DNA of 7,195 nt from Flavipsychrobacter stenotrophus (GTDB taxonomy: Bacteria; Bacteroidota; Bacteroidia; Chitinophagales; Chitinophagaceae): contig CANBTK010000092.1 in NCBI GenBank assembly GCA_947372365.1, positions 1 to 7,195 of the forward strand, written 5' to 3'. A program made the position numbers and the translations under genes. Position 1 is the first letter of the stretch. Every line of letters begins with the position of its first letter. Positions 1-5,476 of this stretch are shown here, one piece after another. Under the pieces are notes generated by a model, which did no database searches, had not been told where the DNA came from, and saw only the letters and a program-made list of their open reading frames with translations.

Positions 1-687
1 TGAGACCTCTTTGAGGTCGTTAGCAATGGGGCGGTCATCTGTGGGCGGTTCGCCTTCCTTTTTCACAGTTTCGCGTAACATACTAAGGTCCAGTTTATCA
101 GAACCCTTCAGGTACAAAAGCCCACCACATTCCATTGGAATGTCACCCAAAGGTATCCAAAGTGTGAGTACATTGTCTGTACCATCGTTAAGATAAGTAT
201 AGTCGGAGTGCGCCCGCGATGAAACATTGGTGCCTTTATAAAAATGCCTGAGCGGTTTGCGTTTAAGCTGCACAACATCGGCGCCCTGCATCAGCAGCTC
301 TGCAACAGCCCTCAACCTGGGGTTGTGCGTAAATGCAATGAACTGGCTGTTTTTTACGAACTGTGCTGCCGGGTGGTGTGGTAAGCCATGTTCCGACGGC
401 CGGTACTGTAGCTTGCCAGAAAAAATCCCCTCCCTGCGCGACGTACCTTCTTTGAAAATTACGTCATCGAACTGCTGCATGTACAGCTCCCTCAGGTCAA
501 ACACGCTATCCCGATTGAGGAATGATTTCAGATATACATAACCATCCCTTTCGAATTGGGCTACCAATGCATTTTTGTCTGAAATGCTAGCAGGCTTCAA
601 CTCCTCGAAATACTGAGGCGTGAACGGAATCTTCAGTCCGTTGGAAGTGTAAAAATCTGGTCGAATAGCAGTTGTTGTCTCTGGCAT
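1..687 (-). CDS. Phytanoyl-CoA dioxygenase (PhyH) family protein, C-terminus cut by window edge
   Basis: An open frame of 229 codons runs from an ATG at 685-687 to the window edge with no stop, so the C-terminus is missing. Residues 48-62 (DGYVYLKSFLNRDSV) match the PhyH opening pattern. H160 and D162 in 'RAHSDYTY' form the HxD half of the 2-His-1-carboxylate iron site. Residues 172-196 (NVLTLWIPLGD, then ME-CGGL-LYLEGS) match the conserved beta-strand and 'G-L-x-x-x-x-GS' segment of the family. The distal iron-binding His and the 2-oxoglutarate-binding Arg would lie in the missing part. Family knowledge: non-haem Fe(II)/2-oxoglutarate oxygenases that hydroxylate diverse small molecules. No signal peptide is visible, so it is probably cytosolic. 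The substrate cannot be inferred. The gene follows cphA on the same strand, but a terminator lies between them, which argues for its own promoter. No Shine-Dalgarno sequence is apparent, as is usual in Bacteroidota. Confidence 0.83.
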   Translation of the reverse strand, partial: MPETTTAIRPDFYTSNGLKIPFTPQYFEELKPASISDKNALVAQFERDGYVYLKSFLNRDSVFDLRELYMQQFDDVIFKEGTSRREGIFSGKLQYRPSEHGLPHHPAAQFVKNSQFIAFTHNPRLRAVAELLMQGADVVQLKRKPLRHFYKGTNVSSRAHSDYTYLNDGTDNVLTLWIPLGDIPMECGGLLYLKGSDKLDLSMLRETVKKEGEPPTDDRPIANDLKEVS

Positions 688-792
688 GTTTATCGTTACA
701 ATATTACCTAATATTTATTGAATTATAAAACAGGGCATTTCCCGCAGAGGTACTGCTGGCTATTATCCGGGCCTTTCGCAATAATATTCCTA

Positions 793-835
793 CAAAAAGA
801 AGCCGCCTCAGGTTTGGCTCCTGAGGCGGCTTCTA
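793..835 (-). terminator. Rho-independent terminator downstream of cphA
   Basis: The arms 798-812 and 820-834 are perfect 15-bp inverted complements (AGAAGCCGCCTCAGG and its reverse complement) around a 7-nt loop at 813-819. Read on the minus strand, the stem is followed by a short T run (positions 798 down to 794). It lies 22 bp beyond the cphA stop codon. On the plus strand the stem is followed by A residues instead, so the element is oriented to end cphA transcription and would insulate the downstream PhyH gene. Confidence 0.87.
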
Positions 836-856
836 AAAAGTAAGTTATTAAAATTC

Positions 857-3484
857 CTAGGCTTCTATCTTCGCCCCGTCTTCCCTGGCCTTATAAGCCT
901 TCACCTGCTCCAGTGCATCAGGCACTACGTCGCTGGTTATAACAATGAAGCTGTCTTTTACAGCATTGTTCATGGCGTAGTCTATTGCTTCAGCTTCGTT
1001 TTTGATGACAGTGATTTTCTTGTTCGCATCAACCGAATGGATGCCTTTTGTCATAAGGCCTATTATCTCCTCTTCTGTGCGGCCACGAAGGTGCTTATCC
1101 TGCCTGATGATAATCTCGTCGAATATCTTACCCGCAACTTCACCCAGTGAAATTATATCCTCGTCCCTGCGGTCGCCAACACCTGCTATAATGCCCACTT
1201 TCAGCGATGCCTCAACCGAATCGAGGAATTTGCCAATTGCCTTAAAGCCATGCGTATTGTGCGCATAGTCAAGCATTACAGAGTAGTTGCGGAAGTGGAA
1301 CATATTCATGCGGCCAGGCGTTTGCGCCGGCGATGGCACAAATGTTTGCAGTGCCTGCCTTATGTCTTCTGTCTTGAAATCCTGCACATAGGCTGCAAGC
1401 GTAGCCGCCAGCACGTTAGAAATATTGAACTCAGCCATACCGGAGAATGTAAGCGGTATGTTGGTTACTTTTTCCACCCGTATCTTCCAGCTGCCTTTTA
1501 ATATAGTTACATAGCCGTGCTCATAAATAGCGGCAAGGCCGCCTTTAGCGCAATGCTTTTTAATACGGTCGTTTTCTTCGCTCAGGGAGAAATAAGCCAC
1601 TTTGCACTTGAGCCCGTCATGCATAGCATAAACCAGGTCGTCATCGGCATTAAGTATAGCATAGCCCTCAGGGAATACAGTATTTACAGCAACCGCCTTC
1701 ACCTTAGCCAGTTTTTCAATTGTGTCAATGCCGCTCAGCCCCAGGTGGTCTTCAGCCACATTGGTTACCACAGCCACATCGCAATTGTGGAAGCCTAAGC
1801 CTGCCCTTAAAATACCGCCACGGGCACACTCCAGCACCGCATAGTCAACGGTAGGGTCGCGCAACACAAACTCAGCCGAAACAGGGCCTGTGCAATCGCC
1901 CCTCATCATTATCTGGTTCTGTATATAAACGCCATCGGTTGTAGTGTAGCCCACTTTGTAGCCCATTTGTTTAACAATATGGGCAATAAGCCTTGTGGTA
2001 GTGGTTTTACCATTAGTACCCGACACTGCAACTATAGGTATGCGGGCGCTGGTACCCGGCGGGTACAGCATGTCTATTACCGGCTCGGCAACATTCCTTG
2101 GCAACCCTTCGGTAGGGTCCAGGTGCATACGGAAACCCGGTGCTGCATTCACTTCCAGTACGCTGCCACCGTTTTCCGATAGCGGCACCGAAAGGTTATC
2201 GGCCATAATATCAATACCACAGATATTCAGGCCTATGATGCGCGCTATGCGCTCTGCCATGAATACATTCGTAGGGTGCACATAATCTGTTACGTCAGTA
2301 GCCGTGCCGCCAGTACTCAGGTTGGCTGTTGGCTTCAGCCAAAGCTCTTCCCTGTCTTCAAGTACAGTTGCAAGCGTGTAGCCGCGCTTGTTGAGTATAT
2401 CCATTGTGAAATCATCTACCTTAATTGCGGTGAGCACTTTTTCGTGCCCATAGCCGCGGCGCGGGTCTTTATTTACAATATCTATTAACTCTTGTATGGT
2501 ATGCAGTCCATCGCCTATTACTGCTGCAGGCGTGCGCAATGCCGCTGCTACAAATTTGTAGTTAACAACCAATACGCGGAAATCCCTGCCGGTGATGAAT
2601 TTTTCGCAGATAACCGCCCTGCCATATACTTTGGCTGCTTTAAGCCCGGTAACCGCATCTTCCCAGTTGCGTATATTGGTGGTGGCACCCTTGCCATGGT
2701 TGCCATTTACCGGCTTGGTAACTATAGGGTAGCCTATTTTATCAATACATGCTTTCAGGTCCTCTTCATCATAAATGATGCGGCCACGTGGCACCGGTAT
2801 TTCCGATGCTTCCAGCAGGTTCTTGGTTTCTTCTTTATCGCAGGCTATTTCCACAGCTATACTGCTGGTAGTGCTGGCTATTGTAGCCTGCACACGCCTC
2901 TGGTTTACGCCATAGCCCAGCTGCACCAGCGAATGCCTGTTAAGGCGTATGTAAGGTATCTTCCTTTTTATGGCCTCATCTACTATAGAGCCGGTGCTTG
3001 GCCCCAGGCGCTCGTCTTCCCTTATCTCCCTAAGGTTTTGTATTTCGGCCTCTAGGTCCACATCTACGCCATCTACCAGGTCCTGCGCCATTCTCACTGC
3101 CGCCTTAGCTGTATATATGCCAGCCTTGGCTTCCTGGTAAGAAAATACTACGTGGTAAACGCCCGGGTCCTTGGTTTCGCGCGTACGCCCAAAACCTGTG
3201 TCCATACCTGCAAGCGTTTGCAGTTCCAGGGCTATATGCTCTATCACATGGCCCATCCAGGTGCCTTCTTTAATACGGGTAAAGAAGCCACCGGGAACAC
3301 CTTCGGAACAACGGTGTTCGTGCAAAGTGGGCATCAATGCTGAAATCCTTTCCAGGAACCCAGGTATTTTATCTGTAGGCCTCTGCTCCATATCCTCAAG
3401 GTCAAGGAGCATTACAATTAATTTATGCCTTGTTGATGACCAATAATTTGGCCCGCTCATCGCTTTTATTTCCAGTATTTTCAT
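857..3484 (-). CDS. cphA: Cyanophycin synthetase CphA
   Basis: This 875-aa protein has the full length and domain order of CphA, which polymerises aspartate and arginine into multi-L-arginyl-poly-L-aspartate using ATP in the cytosol. Residues 1 to about 160 form the N domain, with 'GHVIEHIALELQ' placing an HxxEH motif at H79, E82, H83. An ATP-grasp domain (roughly 215-475) carries the late metal/ATP motif 'LEVNAAPG' with E444 and N446. A Mur-ligase-like domain follows, with the P-loop GTNGKTTT at 489-496 and 'DYAHNTHGF' at 739-747 in its C-terminal part. ATP-grasp catalyses Asp addition and the Mur-like part Arg addition (family knowledge). The ATG start fits the canonical N-terminus; the stop is TAG at 857-859. 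The gene is divergent from the membrane protein gene at 3621 and ends in a strong terminator, so it looks monocistronic. No cyanophycinase gene is visible nearby. A CphA-like ligase with a different product is possible but less likely. Confidence 0.95.
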   Translation of the reverse strand: MKILEIKAMSGPNYWSSTRHKLIVMLLDLEDMEQRPTDKIPGFLERISALMPTLHEHRCSEGVPGGFFTRIKEGTWMGHVIEHIALELQTLAGMDTGFGRTRETKDPGVYHVVFSYQEAKAGIYTAKAAVRMAQDLVDGVDVDLEAEIQNLREIREDERLGPSTGSIVDEAIKRKIPYIRLNRHSLVQLGYGVNQRRVQATIASTTSSIAVEIACDKEETKNLLEASEIPVPRGRIIYDEEDLKACIDKIGYPIVTKPVNGNHGKGATTNIRNWEDAVTGLKAAKVYGRAVICEKFITGRDFRVLVVNYKFVAAALRTPAAVIGDGLHTIQELIDIVNKDPRRGYGHEKVLTAIKVDDFTMDILNKRGYTLATVLEDREELWLKPTANLSTGGTATDVTDYVHPTNVFMAERIARIIGLNICGIDIMADNLSVPLSENGGSVLEVNAAPGFRMHLDPTEGLPRNVAEPVIDMLYPPGTSARIPIVAVSGTNGKTTTTRLIAHIVKQMGYKVGYTTTDGVYIQNQIMMRGDCTGPVSAEFVLRDPTVDYAVLECARGGILRAGLGFHNCDVAVVTNVAEDHLGLSGIDTIEKLAKVKAVAVNTVFPEGYAILNADDDLVYAMHDGLKCKVAYFSLSEENDRIKKHCAKGGLAAIYEHGYVTILKGSWKIRVEKVTNIPLTFSGMAEFNISNVLAATLAAYVQDFKTEDIRQALQTFVPSPAQTPGRMNMFHFRNYSVMLDYAHNTHGFKAIGKFLDSVEASLKVGIIAGVGDRRDEDIISLGEVAGKIFDEIIIRQDKHLRGRTEEEIIGLMTKGIHSVDANKKITVIKNEAEAIDYAMNNAVKDSFIVITSDVVPDALEQVKAYKAREDGAKIEA

Positions 3485-3620
3485 CAGTCCGCTTTATTTT
3501 GTCATTAAGGTAAGTATTTTATTGAGTATTGCAAATTATCGCAGCCTATAAAGCAGCCTTCCCGATAATTTATTTATAATTGCAGCAGGAACCTTGGTGG
3601 TTTGCCTAATTCCGCACCTT
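3485..3620. promoter_or_regulatory. Divergent intergenic region between cphA and the 3621 membrane protein gene
   Basis: This 136-bp AT-rich stretch must hold the promoters of two diverging genes. On the minus strand, TAATTTG (3532-3538) is a possible degenerate -7 box for cphA, about 48 bp ahead of its ATG. On the plus strand, TATAATTG (3575-3582) is one mismatch from TAnnTTTG and lies 38 bp before the ATG at 3621. Neither has a convincing -33 TTG at the usual spacing, so both are tentative. No operator palindrome or riboswitch was recognised. Confidence 0.35.
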
Positions 3621-4085
3621 ATGAAATTTACAGAAAAAATGCTGGCCCTTCTGGTGGCTATTGGCTTCGGCCTCAACATATTCCATATGAAAGGCGGGCT
3701 TGAGTCGGTAATGATTGCAGTACTCTGCCTGGCCCTGCTGTACTTCTTTTTCGGCTTCCTGCTGTTTAACGGCATCAGGCTGCGCAAGGCTTTTGAACGG
3801 AGCAGCTATGCAGGCTTGCCAACGCTTAATATAATTGCCGGCGTGGTGTCGGGCATTTTCATGGCAGTTATGGTGATGGGGGTAATGTTTAAAATAATGC
3901 ACTGGCCTGGCGGCATGCTTATGTGCGCCGTTGGTGTTGGTGTGAATTTACTACTGGCTGCAGCAGCCTACAGGGAAAACAAATGGGTGCAGCCCAAGCT
4001 GCCTACCAATATCCTGATACGGATGGCTATTATAGCGGTAACGTATTTCGTTATAATGCCGCTGCTGTCAAAAATATCGTTGTAA
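3621..4085 (+). CDS. Multi-pass membrane protein with duplicated GldL-like HWPG motif
   Basis: A 154-aa hydrophobic protein with about five predicted membrane segments (roughly residues 8-22, 30-50, 72-92, 100-116, 132-150). Residues 87-98 read 'GVMFKIMHWPGG', closely resembling the motif in the first helix of the gliding/type IX secretion protein GldL and in many small uncharacterised Bacteroidota membrane proteins. Residues 15-26 ('GFGLNIFHMKGG') are a weaker copy 72 residues earlier with the same G, I, H, G, G positions, suggesting an internal duplication. I chose the ATG at 3621; an in-frame TTG at 3594 would add nine residues and has a nearby AGGA only 3 nt away, but ATG is more natural and lies at a suitable distance from the candidate promoter. 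It lacks the long cytoplasmic tail of GldL, so it is not GldL itself. It is probably co-transcribed with the gene at 4107. Function unknown. Confidence 0.8.
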   Translation: MKFTEKMLALLVAIGFGLNIFHMKGGLESVMIAVLCLALLYFFFGFLLFNGIRLRKAFERSSYAGLPTLNIIAGVVSGIFMAVMVMGVMFKIMHWPGGMLMCAVGVGVNLLLAAAAYRENKWVQPKLPTNILIRMAIIAVTYFVIMPLLSKISL

Positions 4086-4106
4086 ACGCAACAAAAAGCC
4101 CATGCT

Positions 4107-4310
4107 ATGGATATATTGTTTCAGCACCCGGCCCTGGGTATTCTTTTTGCCCTTTGCCTGCTCATTTACAGCCTCGCATTTATGGCAGGGGCCGGCCTAC
4201 TGATAGCCTTCTGGTTTAATAAAAACAAAAAGCTGAAAAAGGCGGGGCTACGGCTATTGCTTGTTGCGTTAGTTGCCGCCGTGGTTGGCAGCATTTGTGT
4301 GGCAATTTGA
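4107..4310 (+). CDS. Small two-helix membrane protein, hypothetical
   Basis: A 67-aa frame begins with ATG 21 bp after the stop of the preceding membrane protein gene and ends at TGA (4308-4310). It has two hydrophobic stretches, at about residues 8-32 and 45-66, separated by a strongly basic loop 'NKNKKLKKAG' (about 34-43). By the positive-inside rule this predicts a hairpin with both termini outside the cytoplasm. The family is not recognised. The close spacing suggests translation from the same transcript as the upstream gene and perhaps a partner role. The reading frame is short, so coding status rests on composition, membrane pattern and placement. Confidence 0.6.
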   Translation: MDILFQHPALGILFALCLLIYSLAFMAGAGLLIAFWFNKNKKLKKAGLRLLLVALVAAVVGSICVAI

Positions 4311-4349
4311 GTTGCCTGATGTCCGAAGTACAGCTCGCCAAAATTTGCT

Positions 4350-4357
4350 TATTTTCG
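4350..4357 (+). promoter_or_regulatory. Candidate -7 promoter box ahead of the NTF2-like gene
   Basis: TATTTTCG is one mismatch from the Bacteroidota -7 consensus TAnnTTTG. It would put the transcript start near 4361-4364, about 35 nt before the ATG at 4397 and practically on the alternative ATG at 4367. This supports the shorter protein. No clear TTG is seen at the -33 spacing, so the call is tentative. Confidence 0.35.
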
Positions 4358-4396
4358 CTGGGGTAAATGCCTGTATTCAAACTCAAAACAACCCGC

Positions 4397-4825
4397 ATGA
4401 TAAAGAGGCTCTTCCTTCTACTCGCACTTATTGTTTCTTTTACAACTTCTTTCGCCCAAAGCAAGGACGAAAAAGCCATAACAACAATGCTTGCTGCCCA
4501 GGTAACCGAGTGGAACAAGGGCAATATAGAAGGCTACATGCATGGCTACTGGGAAGATGACAGCCTGCTGTTTATAGGCTCCAAAGGCCCGCGGTATGGC
4601 TATGGTGTTACCCTGAAACGGTATAAAGAAGCCTATCCCGATACCGCACACATGGGCAAACTCACTTCCACCATTACCCGCCTGCAAAAGCTACCGGGCA
4701 AATACTACTTTGTGGTGGGCAAGTGGGCACTACAACGCAGCGTAGGCGATGTTAGCGGCAGCTATACCCTGCTGCTACGGAAGGTAAAAGGCAAGTGGGT
4801 TATTATAGCTGACCATTCTTCGTAG
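4397..4825 (+). CDS. Secreted NTF2-like (DUF4440/SnoaL-type) protein
   Basis: From the ATG at 4397 the product is 142 aa and begins with a clear signal peptide: MIKR, a hydrophobic core at residues 5-15, then TTSFA|Q with likely cleavage between A20 and Q21. An in-frame ATG at 4367 would add ten residues ahead of the signal and is less likely. The mature part fits the small cone-shaped NTF2-like fold: a first helix 'AITTMLAAQVTEWNKGN' (27-43), 'YMHGYWEDDSLLFIG' (47-61), a glycine-rich turn, 'RYKEAYPD' (about 75-82), then strands including 'FVVGKWALQR' and the ending 'GKWVIIADHSS' with a terminal D-H pair typical of DUF4440 members. Such proteins may be small enzymes or binding domains; no substrate can be deduced. 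It probably acts in the periplasm. The 86-bp upstream gap and candidate promoter suggest its own transcription unit. Confidence 0.83.
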   Translation: MIKRLFLLLALIVSFTTSFAQSKDEKAITTMLAAQVTEWNKGNIEGYMHGYWEDDSLLFIGSKGPRYGYGVTLKRYKEAYPDTAHMGKLTSTITRLQKLPGKYYFVVGKWALQRSVGDVSGSYTLLLRKVKGKWVIIADHSS

Positions 4826-4834
4826 AAGGAACCC

Positions 4835-4868
4835 CACCCCTGCCCTACCCAGCAGAGAGGGAGGTGTG
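4835..4868. repeat. Degenerate GC-rich intergenic hairpin
   Basis: CACCCCTGCCCT (4835-4846) can pair with AGGGAGGTGTG (4858-4868) with one mismatch (C4838/T4865) and one bulge (G4842), around an 11-nt loop. The C-rich arm followed by a G-rich arm resembles the short GC-rich inverted repeats often scattered between genes in Bacteroidota genomes. No T run follows on either strand, so it is not a standard intrinsic terminator, although it could stabilise the 3' end of the NTF2-like transcript. Membership of a dispersed family is inference. Confidence 0.45.
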
Positions 4869-4907
4869 TGAATACTCCATTCCCATTTTGCCCATTAACT
4901 GGCTGCT

Positions 4908-5291
4908 ATGATTAAAGTTACTACTGTTTTACTATTAAGCCTTTTTGTGAGTGCATGCGCTATTGATATCACTAACAATGTTGTGCTGAAACAGGCCTAT
5001 AGCAGCGGCAAAAGCAAAGTGGCTACCCTTTTCTTAAAAGAGGTAGGTGCAACGTCTGATAACTCGCTGCAAGTGTCGGTGGCACCAGCCAATAAGAAAC
5101 TGGGTAAAGAAGAAACCGGCAATGCCTTTACTGCCGATTCCGGCCATAATGAAGCTACTCAGGATAGCAGCGCCGTAAACATGCAGTGGCTTTCCGGCGA
5201 TACCCTTCTAATAGAATATGACAAAAAGCTAAGGGTGTTTACCCAAAACCATAGAGTAGGCAACACCACTATTATTTACCGGGAAAGGTAA
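4908..5291 (+). CDS. Small lipoprotein of unknown function
   Basis: A 127-aa product begins with a short type II signal peptide: MIK, a hydrophobic core at residues 4-14, and lipobox VSAC with the acylated cysteine at C17. It is therefore expected to be anchored in the inner or outer membrane. The mature part contains 'VGATSDNSLQVSV' (46-58), 'GNAF' (71-74), a variable Asp/Ser-rich loop, and 'MQWLSGDTLLIEY' (92-104), ending in a predicted strand 'NTTIIYRER'. This layout recalls the small proteins annotated as DUF5412, from memory only; I would not assign it firmly. No catalytic residues can be pointed to. It lies 82 bp after the NTF2-like gene, with the GC-rich hairpin between them, and shows no evident Shine-Dalgarno sequence. 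The stop is TAA at 5289-5291. Confidence 0.78.
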   Translation: MIKVTTVLLLSLFVSACAIDITNNVVLKQAYSSGKSKVATLFLKEVGATSDNSLQVSVAPANKKLGKEETGNAFTADSGHNEATQDSSAVNMQWLSGDTLLIEYDKKLRVFTQNHRVGNTTIIYRER

Positions 5292-5371
5292 CAAAGTGCC
5301 CAACCGCTCAGCGGCCTTCACCGCCTGGTGTACCCACCGCATTGGCCCAAAACCCTCCACACCCATCATAT

Positions 5372-5438
5372 AAATCATTGTTCAGGCAATCAAATAAACC
5401 GAAGCCCCGCCAACCAAAGAAATCAAGGTTCAGACAAT
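5372..5438 (+). repeat. Imperfect 19-bp direct repeat upstream of the MBOAT gene
   Basis: The segments 5372-5390 (AAATCATTGTTCAGGCAAT) and 5420-5438 (AAATCAAGGTTCAGACAAT) agree at 16 of 19 positions and start 48 bp apart. The second copy ends 5 bp before a candidate -7 box at 5444. The pair could be tandem regulator sites or the trace of a local duplication; the sequence does not distinguish these. The rest of the 185-bp gap (5292-5476) holds only a short palindrome, CCGCTCAGCGG at 5304-5314, and no convincing ORF or terminator. Confidence 0.45.
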
Positions 5439-5443
5439 TTTAT

Positions 5444-5451
5444 TAGCTTCG
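5444..5451 (+). promoter_or_regulatory. Candidate -7 promoter box ahead of the MBOAT gene
   Basis: TAGCTTCG differs at one position from TAnnTTTG and shares the TTCG ending with the box at 4350. A transcript starting near 5457 would leave a leader of about 20 nt before the ATG at 5477. No obvious -33 TTG is present, so the assignment is tentative. Confidence 0.35.
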
Positions 5452-5476
5452 CCACTAATTAAAAGCAAGCCCTTTA

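Noticed and set aside
2492..3055. A 187-codon open frame on the plus strand inside cphA
   Set aside because: It lies wholly opposite the well-supported cphA gene, its protein is rich in Cys/Tyr/His without domain pattern, and it is explained as an antisense shadow.
3594..3620. TTG at 3594 as the start of the duplicated-motif membrane protein, with AGGA at 3587-3590
   Set aside because: The AGGA is only 3 nt from the TTG, Shine-Dalgarno use is weak in this phylum, and the ATG at 3621 gives a natural membrane protein N-terminus.
4367..4396. Upstream ATG at 4367 for the NTF2-like protein
   Set aside because: It would place ten extra polar residues before an already complete signal peptide, and it lies almost at the predicted transcript start.
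5304..5314. Palindrome CCGCTCAGCGG after the lipoprotein gene, as terminator or operator
   Set aside because: The arms are only 5 bp with a single-base centre, and no T run follows; too short to support either call.
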